The notes below the pieces were generated by a model, which was not told the origin of the DNA, ran no database searches, and saw only the letters and a list, made by a program, of their open reading frames with translations. 9,449 nt of DNA from Affinibrenneria salicis. GTDB taxonomy: Bacteria > Pseudomonadota > Gammaproteobacteria > Enterobacterales > Enterobacteriaceae. This document shows, in pieces, positions 1 to 6,528 of this stretch; the first letter of the stretch is position 1, and the number at the start of each line of letters is the position of its first letter. The stretch is from the NCBI RefSeq assembly GCF_008710095.1, contig NZ_VYKJ01000032.1:1-9449 (forward strand). Reading direction: 5' to 3'. The position numbers were made by a program, and so were the translations under genes.

Positions 1-474
1 ATCGCGTGGGCTTCGGATATCACGTATATCCGCACGGGAGAAGGCTGGCTGTATCTGGCGACGGTGATTGACCTGTATTCCAGACGCATTATCGGCCTGA
101 GTCTGAGTAATCGCCTGAAAAAGCAGTTGGTGATTGACGCGTCAGAGATGGCAATAAAACAGCGCAGACCGACGGGGAAGGTCATCGTGCATTCAGACAG
201 AGGTAGCCAGCCCGCCAGCCATCGGTATCGTGAGATATTGAAAAACAATGATTTAGTCTGCTCAATGAGCGGGAAAGGCTGCTGTTATGATAATGCGGTA
301 ATGGAAAGCTTCTGCCACACACTGAAAACGGAACTGATGCAGGGTAAAGCGTTTAGCAGCAGAGAGCAGGCAATGAACGCCCTGTTTGATTATATTGAGG
401 TGTTTTACAATCGCCGCCGCAGGCACTCAACGCTGGGTTATCAAACGCCGGTGCATTATGAAATGGCAGCGTAA
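1..474 (+). CDS. IS3-family transposase OrfB, C-terminal part (5' end outside window)
   Basis: This is the catalytic integrase-like (rve, DDE) domain of an IS3-family transposase, which cuts and joins DNA ends during transposition. The frame is open from base 1 (starting IAWASDITYI), so the true start lies upstream and the internal GTG at 64 is not the start. The catalytic triad is visible: Asp in SDITYI (codon 16-18), Asp in HSDRGSQ (196-198) and Glu in NAVMESF (304-306). The last two are separated by 35 residues, the D(35)E spacing of this family. The C-terminus RRRRHSTLGYQTPVHYE is also typical. One oddity is GSQPASHRY where family members usually read GSQYASHRY. The subgroup is most likely IS3/IS150-like. 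Whether the full element is active cannot be judged here. Confidence 0.9.
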   Translation: MAWASDITYIRTGEGWLYLATVIDLYSRRIIGLSLSNRLKKQLVIDASEMAIKQRRPTGKVIVHSDRGSQPASHRYREILKNNDLVCSMSGKGCCYDNAVMESFCHTLKTELMQGKAFSSREQAMNALFDYIEVFYNRRRRHSTLGYQTPVHYEMAA

Positions 475-504
475 TTAGGTGGGAATAATTTCGGGGACAG
501 ATCA
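1..504 (+). mobile_element. IS3-family insertion sequence, right-hand part only
   Basis: This is the 3' part of an IS3-family element: the C-terminal half of the OrfB transposase followed by a short non-coding tail. The element appears to end at GGGGACAGATCA (493-504), which read outward-in begins TGATCTGTCCCC; IS3-family elements characteristically begin with TG and end with CA. The left end lies outside the window, so the matching inverted repeat and target duplication cannot be compared. The next gene starts only two bases beyond this end, so the insertion has replaced that gene's native upstream region. The boundary is inferred from the TG/CA rule and is probably correct to a few bases. 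Confidence 0.75.
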
Positions 505-506
505 AT

Positions 507-2372
507 ATGAAAATTGAAGCAGATGTAAAAAGCATTACTAAATTAAGTGAGTTTTATTTTCTGGTGCCTGACTATCAGCGTGAATATGTCTGGAAAGTGG
601 ACGATCAAGTTGAACAATTTCTCTCGGACCTAGACAACGAATACCAGCCGGACCAAAAAGAGCAAGACGGCTATTTTCTTGGTTCAATTATCATTGTAAA
701 AAATGGTGAAAAATATGATGTGATCGATGGTCAGCAACGTTTAACCACTATCGTAATCACCATGTGCGCACTGCGAAATCTATTAAGAGAGCAGCAGAAA
801 ATCCTTGACAGACGCGGTCAGGAATATCTCAAAAATATTGATGAATGGCTATCTAGTTACGATATTAATAGCGATGAAACCGTGATTCGCCTCGATCTCC
901 AATATGAAGAAAGCCAGGGTTTTATGACTAAACTAATCGCTGGCGGAATAGACGACTTCGCACAGACAGCGTCGGTGAGAAAGATGCTTGATGCTTACCT
1001 GCATATCCATCAATATCTTTTCGGTCAGCTACAAACGGGGCTAAGCAGATTGATCGACTTTGCTCGTTATTTCCTGACCAAGGTCGAATTGGTGGTGATT
1101 GAGTCAGAAAATCTCAGTAGCGCTCTGAAGATTTTTGAAACGATCAACCAGCGAGGCGCAGGGCTTAACGCCATGGACTTGGTCAAAAATTTGCTCTTCA
1201 GTCAGGCAAAAGAGACTCAGTTTGTCCATATCAAAACCATCTGGAAGACCATCACGAGTAACCTTGAATCCTGTGGTGAAGGTGATAATCCCTTGCGTTT
1301 TTTACGATATTTCCTAATGGCGCGTTACCATCAGGGGATTCTGCGCGAAGATAACATATATAAATGGATTATTTCCGCAGAAGGCGAAACGTTGCTTAAC
1401 TATAAATTGCAACCAGTGGTTCTGGTAAAAGAGCTGGAACAATTATCGGAACGCTATGCAAAACTGGTGAATGCTACTAACGATGCCGCTAGTTGGCGTG
1501 ATAGCCTGTGTTATCCACATGTTACAAATATTGGTTATATCAACAAATATCGTTCGCGGCAGCATCTGGTGCTGCTGATGGCGCTAGACACGCATTGCTC
1601 GGACGACGTGCTGGACTATTTGGCCAGCCAGATGGAAAGCTTTCTCTTCTTCGCCAACACTATGGCGATTCAGACCAAAACCTATGAACAGCGTTTTACT
1701 CAATGGGCGGCAAAATTACGCGGTATGAAAACCAAAGATGATGTAGCTAAGGTGGTCACCACAACTTTGGTTCCCTTTATCTGCTCGCGCCTCAATGATT
1801 TCTACCATGCATTCCAATTTATAGCTCACTACAACTTTAATCCACAGTATCGTGAACGTTTTATTCTGGGAAAGTTAGAAAATGAGATTCGTCAACAGTG
1901 TGGTTTCCCCGCCAAAGACCAAGCGGCTATTCAGCAATTACAAATAGAACATATTCTTCCGCAAAAGGTAAAGAATGCTCAGAATAGTAGCGAATTTTCT
2001 GATGAAGTTGAGCGTTCAAAATATATTTACAGATTAGGTAATGTCACCTTACTTGAAGGAACGATTAATCAAGCCGTTAATAATTTTAACGATCTTAGCA
2101 CAGATTGGTTTGTGCACAAACAGCAACAATATGTTAACTCTGAAATTATCATGACGCGTCTGCTTAACGATCAATATGTCATTGGTAACAATACGGCTTT
2201 AAATCGCTTCAAAGAGAAATATGGCTATGCGTTCAATCAATGGGCGTCCGACAGTATCACCGCTCGTCAGAATTTACTTATGAATATTGCCATGGACTGC
2301 TGGCGCTTTAACGGCCAGCGTATTGATGAGTTTGCAGAAGCTGAAAATGTAGAGATCGCAGTGGAAGAGTAA
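507..2372 (+). CDS. DUF262 and DUF1524 (HNH-like) domain protein, probable defence nuclease
   Basis: This 621-residue protein has the two-domain plan of GmrSD-type and SspE-type proteins. The N-terminal DUF262 (ParB/Srx-like NTPase) domain shows VPDYQREYVW at residues 20-29 and the family signature DGQQRLT at 74-80. The C-terminal DUF1524 domain, a His-Me/HNH-type nuclease fold, shows QIEHILPQ with His482 and RLGNVTLLEG from residue 509, followed by Asn-rich sequence. Characterised relatives, GmrSD/BrxU (modified cytosines) and SspE (phosphorothioate DNA), use NTP hydrolysis and DNA nicking or cutting against phage, so restriction of modified or invading DNA is the likely role; this is inference. 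The start looks native because MKIEADVKSI fits the family N-terminus. It begins two bases after the IS3-family end, so its upstream signals come from the IS; GGGGA at 493-497 could serve as a ribosome binding site. No partner sensing gene is present. Confidence 0.85.
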   Translation: MKIEADVKSITKLSEFYFLVPDYQREYVWKVDDQVEQFLSDLDNEYQPDQKEQDGYFLGSIIIVKNGEKYDVIDGQQRLTTIVITMCALRNLLREQQKILDRRGQEYLKNIDEWLSSYDINSDETVIRLDLQYEESQGFMTKLIAGGIDDFAQTASVRKMLDAYLHIHQYLFGQLQTGLSRLIDFARYFLTKVELVVIESENLSSALKIFETINQRGAGLNAMDLVKNLLFSQAKETQFVHIKTIWKTITSNLESCGEGDNPLRFLRYFLMARYHQGILREDNIYKWIISAEGETLLNYKLQPVVLVKELEQLSERYAKLVNATNDAASWRDSLCYPHVTNIGYINKYRSRQHLVLLMALDTHCSDDVLDYLASQMESFLFFANTMAIQTKTYEQRFTQWAAKLRGMKTKDDVAKVVTTTLVPFICSRLNDFYHAFQFIAHYNFNPQYRERFILGKLENEIRQQCGFPAKDQAAIQQLQIEHILPQKVKNAQNSSEFSDEVERSKYIYRLGNVTLLEGTINQAVNNFNDLSTDWFVHKQQQYVNSEIIMTRLLNDQYVIGNNTALNRFKEKYGYAFNQWASDSITARQNLLMNIAMDCWRFNGQRIDEFAEAENVEIAVEE

Positions 2373-2384
2373 TGGACACCTTAA

Positions 2385-2495
2385 GGTGAGGCAGGTAATG
2401 AGCAACGTAGAGCAGCCTGGGGCGTGAAGAAAATGAAGACCAGATGGGGGAGCTGTAATACTGCCACTAAAAGCATTTGGCTGAACCTGGAATTA
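2385..2495 (+). pseudogene. Remnant of YgjP/SprT-like (DUF45) metallopeptidase gene
   Basis: A 37-codon open stretch directly after the DUF262 gene encodes WGVKKMKTRWGSC and then SIWLNLEL, the conserved segment that precedes the HExxH zinc site in YgjP-like (DUF45, M48-type) proteins. The HExxH part is missing because the IS5-family fragment begins at 2496, immediately after the codons for LEL. The 5' part of the gene is also absent: the frame is closed by TAA at 2382-2384. This is therefore a broken piece of a gene, not a functional one. DUF45 genes often sit beside restriction genes, which fits the DUF262 neighbour. Confidence 0.65.
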
Positions 2496-2876
2496 GGCTG
2501 TGTCCCTTAATTGCATAACTTCTTGTAAAAGAGTCGGATGCAGCCCAGTTTCACCATCGACAGATAATTTCTCGCCGTTTTGTCGTAGCGTGTGGCAATA
2601 GGCCGGTACTCTTTTAACCGGCCAAAACATCTCTCCACTACGTTGCGGCGACGGTAAACGTCACTGGCGAACCGTGAGCGTCCGTCAGAAGCCATTTTTT
2701 CATTAGATTTTCGGGGGATAACTGCTTTTATCCCTTTTCGTTTCAGTTCGTTACGAAGCGCATGCCCTGAGTAAGCTTTGTCAGCCAAAACCGCATAACC
2801 ACACGGCGCTTCATACTGCCGTTCTGACGCTGAACACCAATACCATCCAGCAGGCGTAATGCGAACTGGCTTTCGT
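2496..2876 (-). mobile_element. IS5-family insertion sequence fragment
   Basis: This is the 3' end of an IS5-family element lying on the minus strand, with its outer end at GGCTGTGTCCC (2496-2506). TA precedes that end, which fits the short TA-type target of the IS427-like subgroup. The fragment stops where the next IS5-family element begins at 2877. The rest of the element does not reappear to the right of that second element, so the missing half was lost by deletion or rearrangement rather than simply split by the insertion. Confidence 0.7.
2507..2876 (-). pseudogene. IS5-family transposase, C-terminal fragment with frameshift
   Basis: The minus strand encodes the C-terminal catalytic half of an IS5-family (IS427-like) DDE transposase. 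The recognisable pieces are ADKAYSGHALR, with the second catalytic Asp, and RRNVVERCFGRLKEYRPIA, with the catalytic Glu, ending in LFYKKLCN. From 2876 to about 2795 the homologous reading (ESQFALRLLDGIGVQRQNGS, then MKRR) is in a different frame from the rest, so a frameshift lies near 2790-2800. The N-terminal half is absent. The product cannot be a working transposase. ATG at 2788 merely opens the longer downstream frame and is unlikely to be a real start. Confidence 0.75.
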
Positions 2877-2930
2877 GAGCCTGTCCGGGACTCAGTACAA
2901 TGGCATCACGATAATTTCTGAGGGCAAAGT

Positions 2931-3735
2931 ATGGCAGGCATTAAATGGCAGATTAGCGATGAACTCTGGGAAAAAATGGCTCCGCTTATTCCTGAACATA
3001 AAACCAGCCACCCGCAGGGAACGCACCGAAAGCGTGTTGATGACCGGTCTGCTATGGACGCCATTTTCTTTGTGCTTCGCACTGATGCCAGTGGAACGCA
3101 CTGAATGAAACGGGGATCTATTCGTCGAGTTCCGCACACCGCCGCTTTCAGGAATGGCGCGAAGCGGGGGTTTTTGAGCGCTTCAGGCAGAACGGATTGA
3201 TGGTCAGCGAACAACTGAAAGCCATTGATTGGTCATGGTTGTCGATGGACGGCTGTATGACAAAATCCCCGCTGGCAGGCTCAAAAAAACAGGCCGCAAT
3301 CCCACAGCCCCGGGGAAACAGGGGGTAAAGCGTAGTCTGATGACCGATGGGAACGGGCTACCACTCTCTCTGGTTGTCGCAGGGGCGAATACCCACGATA
3401 TCAGGTTAGTCACAGATACTCTTGATGCCCTTCAGACGGGCAGGCCCGGCAGAAGGCTCAATATCTGTCTGGACAAGGGGTATGACGCCGAATGGCTGGA
3501 AAGCGAACTGAAAAATCGGCGTTATGAACCACATATTCAGTCGCGTAAGGAAGAATACGATGCCAGCAAGAATATGAATTACAAAGCCCGTCGGTGGGTT
3601 GTGGAGAGAACGCACAGCTGGATGAATCGCTTCCGTCTGCTTCAGACTCGTTGGGAGAAAAAAGTCGAAAACTATGAAGCGATGCTGCATTTTTCCTGCG
3701 GCATTATTGTCTGGAATAAAATCCTATTGGGATAG
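2931..3735 (+). pseudogene. IS5-family transposase with two frame changes
   Basis: The transposase starts at ATG 2931 (MAGIKWQISDELWEKM) and ends at TAG 3733-3735 (NKILLG), but in three frames. The first frame runs to TGA 3102-3104; homology leaves it near 3084, where one G appears to be missing (ACTGATGCC where ACTGGATGCC would keep the frame). The second frame carries CQWNALNETG and then LSMDG with the first catalytic Asp (3248-3250), and ends at a TAA near 3328. The third frame is entered at the run of seven A (3283-3289) by a -1 step. It encodes TGRNP, CLDKGYD with the second Asp (3472-3474) and RRWVVERTHSW with the Glu (3604-3606). The second shift may be programmed; the first is most simply a disabling mutation. 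All three catalytic residues are retained. Confidence 0.75.
3283..3289 (+). other. Candidate -1 slippery heptamer in the IS5-family transposase
   Basis: A run of seven A lies so that the upstream frame reads TCA AAA AAA CAG, while the homologous downstream frame reads on as ACA GGC CGC. The direction of the change, -1 within A AAA AAA, is exactly what programmed frameshifting would give, and frameshifted transposases are known in the IS427-like subgroup. A simple one-base loss from a run of eight A would look identical. Confidence 0.5.
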
Positions 3736-3921
3736 GCTCTTAGTTTTAAAGCACACCAAAAGATAAATTAATGATATTAATGGCTAATTTTACTCACTCA
3801 AAATTTTATATCAAATTATTTACAAATATGTCTTTTGTCTTTATATTTATCTTATTTTTTCAAATTTTTTAGTGTTTTGTTTTGAATCATTAATTTTACT
3901 TGTCTTATCAGTGTCGAAATA

Positions 3922-3947
3922 TTGACTTAATGTTTTAATTTTATAAT
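3922..3947 (+). promoter_or_regulatory. Candidate sigma70 promoter of the lasso operon
   Basis: TTGACT (3922-3927) matches five of six bases of the -35 consensus and TATAAT (3942-3947) matches the -10 consensus perfectly. The spacer is only 14 bp, shorter than the usual 16-18, so the -35 may not be used and the perfect -10 may act with another upstream element. Transcription would begin near 3953-3955, about 30 bases before the precursor start codon. Confidence 0.5.
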
Positions 3948-3967
3948 AAGTTTAATGGAGCTTATAC

Positions 3968-3975
3968 AAAGGAGG
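3968..3975 (+). promoter_or_regulatory. Strong ribosome binding site of the precursor gene
   Basis: AAAGGAGG is a near-perfect Shine-Dalgarno sequence eight bases before ATG 3984. It is much stronger than the sites before mcjB, mcjC and mcjD, as expected where precursor must be made in excess over the enzymes. It also fixes the start codon of this small gene. Confidence 0.8.
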
Positions 3976-3983
3976 ATTTACAA

Positions 3984-4178
3984 ATGTCTGATATCGAGAA
4001 TGCAAGCAATAAAGAAATCTCTGCCTGTAACGGTCCATCATCAACTGAAATGATTGAGTCCTATAAAGTCCAAGGTAAGGCAAGTGTATTGACCAGAGGG
4101 GGGGATGGAGGTATTCCTGAGTATTTTGAACACTCAAACCCACCAACAGACTCTAGTCAGGGTAACAGATACAGTTGA
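3984..4178 (+). CDS. mcjA: Lasso peptide precursor, microcin J25-like (64 residues)
   Basis: This is the ribosomal precursor of a lasso peptide: leader residues 1-38 and predicted core 39-64. The leader ends KASVLTR, which lines up with SASQLTK of the microcin J25 precursor; Thr37 is the conserved penultimate leader residue required for processing in this family. The core opens GGDGGIPEYF. Gly39 (core 1) and Glu46 (core 8) are at the right places for an eight-residue macrolactam ring, followed by Tyr-Phe as in microcin J25. The remaining 16 residues hold Pro53-Pro54, Asp56 and a final Arg62-Tyr63-Ser64 that may act as the steric lock. At 26 residues the core is longer than microcin J25 (21) and near ubonodin (28). 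Microcin J25, klebsidin, citrocin and ubonodin inhibit RNA polymerase; the same target is inferred here from the ring and Tyr9-Phe10. The codons for the core are 4098-4175. Confidence 0.93.
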   Translation: MSDIENASNKEISACNGPSSTEMIESYKVQGKASVLTRGGDGGIPEYFEHSNPPTDSSQGNRYS

Positions 4179-4217
4179 TCAGAAAGACCATGTAGTTTAA
4201 AAAGCATCTTAATAAAT

Positions 4218-4242
4218 AAGGCTGGTTATAGTAATCAGCCTT
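4218..4242 (+). terminator. Hairpin between precursor and mcjB (attenuator or partial terminator)
   Basis: AAGGCTGGTTA (4218-4228) pairs with TAATCAGCCTT (4232-4242) to form an 11-bp stem, including one G-U pair, with a three-base loop. A weak T-rich tail (TTTAATTA) follows. It sits in the 82-bp gap between the precursor and mcjB, the only sizeable gap in the operon. The likely effect is partial termination or protection of the short precursor transcript, giving more precursor than enzyme. The T tract is too weak for a full stop, which fits the need to transcribe mcjBCD from the same promoter. Confidence 0.75.
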
Positions 4243-4260
4243 TAATTACAGGACGATTAA

Positions 4261-4896
4261 ATGTTAAGGTTTACAATTTTCCGAGAAGACGTAATTATGT
4301 TAGATGTAATAAAAGATGAGTACACTATAATAAAGAAAAATAACTCGATTGATGGTTTGTTAAATTCCGCATCAGAATATTTATGGAATCTAGAAAAATG
4401 TGGTTTAGAAAAAAAAAGTAACTATCTCATAAGTTCAGAATGTAATGAATTCAATTACAATGGATATCTTGAGGAGAGATGGATGATATCTCAGCCTCAA
4501 AAAAAATCTGGTTTAAAAATTGATATAATTATATCAATTTTAGAATTGTATTTTTTGATAAAGCAGATAAAAAATTGTGGTTTAATAGGAGTAGTATCTG
4601 GGTTAGAAAAGGTAAGAAGAAAAAATAAAAAATACGCAGTAGATAAACAGTTGATTATAGATAAATATAAAACATATCTTATAAAAATATTTCCGCTAAT
4701 ATCAAAAAAAAGTAATTGCTTATCATACTCTTTTTTTTTGGCAAGTAAGTTAAATCAACATGGTGTGCCTGCTGTTTTGGTAATTGGTGTCAGAACTCAG
4801 CCATTTTACAGCCATGCCTGGGTGGAGTTAGATGGAGTTGTTATAAATGATGACCCTAAATTAAGAGAAAAACTCTCGGTAATATTAGTGATTTAA
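4261..4896 (+). CDS. mcjB: Lasso peptide leader peptidase McjB (transglutaminase-like, with leader-binding domain)
   Basis: This 211-residue cytoplasmic enzyme should bind the precursor leader and cut it after residue 38. McjB of microcin J25 has 208 residues. The N-terminal part (FREDVIMLDVIKDEYTI and then YLEERW at 69-74) matches the leader-recognition (RRE, PqqD-like) half. The C-terminal half is a bacterial transglutaminase-like cysteine protease. Cys153 (in SNCLSYS), His185 (in FYSHAWVE) and Asp197 (in VINDD) correspond, with a constant offset of three, to the Cys150-His182-Asp194 triad of McjB. The stretch LVIGVRTQPFYSH is as I remember it in McjB. Both halves are in one chain, unlike the split B1/B2 proteins of Gram-positive clusters. 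The start at 4261 has AGGA at 4250-4253. The gene is strikingly AT-rich, with many ATA and AGA codons. Confidence 0.93.
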   Translation: MLRFTIFREDVIMLDVIKDEYTIIKKNNSIDGLLNSASEYLWNLEKCGLEKKSNYLISSECNEFNYNGYLEERWMISQPQKKSGLKIDIIISILELYFLIKQIKNCGLIGVVSGLEKVRRKNKKYAVDKQLIIDKYKTYLIKIFPLISKKSNCLSYSFFLASKLNQHGVPAVLVIGVRTQPFYSHAWVELDGVVINDDPKLREKLSVILVI

Positions 4897-4908
4897 ATGG
4901 GGATTAAT

Positions 4909-6528
4909 ATGTTACTCATTGCAAATAAGAGTTTTACCGACCCAATACTTAATTTCCAATATTCCAATGGTTGGGTATTTCAAGCTAATCAATTTGAAGT
5001 TTACACATTAGACAGTAATGTCTATTTATTATATGGATTAATATCTATTAATGGTGAGTCAATCACCCTTGAGAAGTATTTTGAAAAATTTAAGTCTTTT
5101 ACTGATTTTGAAAAGACATTGAAATACTGTGAAGGTTTTTTTTGCTTTATTCATATTTCTGATTCTATAAAAATAATCACTAGTTTATATTGTTGTATAG
5201 AAATTTTTTTTTGCAAGGATGACAACGGTAATATTATTATATCATCTGATTTTGGATATTTAGTTTCAATAGTAAAGGACCGAACTATTGACCTCGACTA
5301 TTGTAAGCTATTCGTCTATAACATTGAAGGTTTGAGTGAGAAAACGCTGCTCTATGGAATAAAGAAAATTTATTCAGGTTCTGAATATCTAATTGATAAG
5401 GGGTGCATTGTTAGTCGGAAGGTCTTTTATCCAAAAATAAATGATGATTTTATTGGGACTTCATCTCGTGCTATTAAAAACATAACCAGTGCATTCTCAA
5501 ATGTTAATTTATATCTTTCTGGCGGATTGGACTCAACATTGTTATTTTTCCTTCTCAAGGACTCGAGTATTGATTTTACGTCATTTCATGTGGGACCTGA
5601 AAATGAAAAAATAGATTCGGAGATAAATGAATTTAATCATCTTTGTGAAACATATTCTATACGCGGTGAAATATTGTTTACAAAAAGATCTCAAGCTTCA
5701 TACACTGACCAAAGAGAAATATTGAACAACCCGAGATATGTTAAACTCTATGACGTTGACGTTACGAATAACGCTGACTATATTAGCAGAGTTAATAACC
5801 CCAAAAATATATTTATTAGCGGTCACGGAGGGGATAGCTTGTTCGTACAAAATCCATCTACAAAAATAGTTCGAGACTGCATTGTTGATTTTAAACCTAT
5901 TTTGGCCTTAAAAAAAGCATATCAGTTAGCTGGCTTGAAGGGGAGAAATTTTTTCGATTTAATTCTATCTTCCCTTACAAAGAGAACCTCAGTCACAACA
6001 ATAGTTGATTGGATGCCTTTAAAAGATACGCATAATATTACAAATCATCCTTGGCTGAAAAATGTTGATAAAAGGACAGCTAAATTTGATTATATAAGAG
6101 AGCTAATCGTATTGATTACCGGTAGTCAGATATCTATGAGTAAATCTTCATTTAATTTATACCCATATCTACTAAACAATGTAATAGCATCTCAGATTCA
6201 CTTAAAATACCATGAGAAATTTAACGGAGATTTTGACAGAGTTCATATAAGGAATCAAGCTACAAAATTCTTCAAGTGTGATTTTTTTTATAATAAAAGA
6301 AAGAGGTCTTCTTCTCAGCAAGTGTATAAAATAATGAATTATAATAATAAATATATTTCGCAAGTTTTCTTTGAAGATAAGGTTTTTCTTGAGTCTATAG
6401 GAGTTGACTTTCAAAAACTATTATGGTCATTAAGTTACAACTGTAATGTCTCAATACAAAATGATTTTGAATGCATAATACGGTTGGCAAAGCTAGTTAT
6501 TTATAAAAAAATGTTTAAGGAACTATAA
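4909..6528 (+). CDS. mcjC: Lasso peptide macrolactam synthetase McjC (asparagine synthetase-like)
   Basis: This enzyme should adenylate core Glu8 with ATP and join it to the amino group of core Gly1, closing the ring around the tail. Residues here count from ATG 4909. The first 180 or so residues resemble the glutaminase domain of asparagine synthetase B but lack the catalytic Cys2, as usual for lasso cyclases. The C-terminal synthetase domain has the PP-loop SGGLDS at 204-209, GHGGDSLF from 305, and KRSSSQ at 465-470, all placed as in McjC (GHGGDHIF, KRSSSQ there). At 539 residues it is slightly longer than McjC (513). ATG 4897 abuts the mcjB stop and would add four residues. I prefer 4909 because GGGGA (4899-4903) stands five bases before it, whereas 4897 has no good site. 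Translation is probably coupled to mcjB. The stop overlaps the mcjD start by one base. Confidence 0.92.
   Translation: MLLIANKSFTDPILNFQYSNGWVFQANQFEVYTLDSNVYLLYGLISINGESITLEKYFEKFKSFTDFEKTLKYCEGFFCFIHISDSIKIITSLYCCIEIFFCKDDNGNIIISSDFGYLVSIVKDRTIDLDYCKLFVYNIEGLSEKTLLYGIKKIYSGSEYLIDKGCIVSRKVFYPKINDDFIGTSSRAIKNITSAFSNVNLYLSGGLDSTLLFFLLKDSSIDFTSFHVGPENEKIDSEINEFNHLCETYSIRGEILFTKRSQASYTDQREILNNPRYVKLYDVDVTNNADYISRVNNPKNIFISGHGGDSLFVQNPSTKIVRDCIVDFKPILALKKAYQLAGLKGRNFFDLILSSLTKRTSVTTIVDWMPLKDTHNITNHPWLKNVDKRTAKFDYIRELIVLITGSQISMSKSSFNLYPYLLNNVIASQIHLKYHEKFNGDFDRVHIRNQATKFFKCDFFYNKRKRSSSQQVYKIMNYNNKYISQVFFEDKVFLESIGVDFQKLLWSLSYNCNVSIQNDFECIIRLAKLVIYKKMFKEL

Larger units (their letters stand above)
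2877..3739 (+). mobile_element. IS5-family (IS427-like) element, near complete, about 863 bp
   Basis: The ends are imperfect inverted repeats: GAGCCTGTCC at 2877-2886 on the left, and on the right GGGATAGGCTC at 3729-3739, which read inward on the other strand is GAGCCTATCC. The length fits the IS427 subgroup. The flanks are CGT on the left and TTA on the right, so no target-site duplication is visible. The element sits between a fragment of another IS5-family element and the AT-rich lasso operon, and it forms the left boundary of that operon. Loss of the duplication suggests that recombination or deletion accompanied or followed insertion. Confidence 0.75.
3740..3983. other. AT-rich non-coding region upstream of the lasso operon
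   Basis: This stretch between the IS5-family element and the precursor gene is extremely AT-rich, with many runs of T and A, and holds no credible gene. The promoter-like hexamers and ribosome binding site listed separately lie in its last 65 bases. AT-rich leader DNA of this kind is a typical target of H-NS-type silencing in enterobacteria; that is inference from composition only. Confidence 0.7.

Noticed and set aside
1135..1317. 60-codon plus-strand frame inside the DUF262 gene
   Set aside because: It is an alternative frame within a long conserved gene, with no independent signal.
3204..3690. Minus-strand frames of 69 and 94 codons across the IS5-family transposase
   Set aside because: They are antisense to the DDE transposase coding sequence, whose catalytic motifs lie on the plus strand.
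4104..4106. Asp at core position 3 as the ring-closing residue
   Set aside because: Lasso rings contain seven to nine residues, so an acid at position 3 is too close; Glu at position 8 matches microcin J25.
3952..4146. 64-codon minus-strand frame overlapping the precursor gene
   Set aside because: It is antisense to a precursor gene with a near-perfect ribosome binding site and clear lasso motifs; the reverse frame shows no recognisable features.
6202..6414. 70-codon open frame on the minus strand inside mcjC
   Set aside because: It lies wholly within the conserved synthetase domain of mcjC, has no ribosome binding site or family resemblance, and is expected by chance in very AT-rich DNA.
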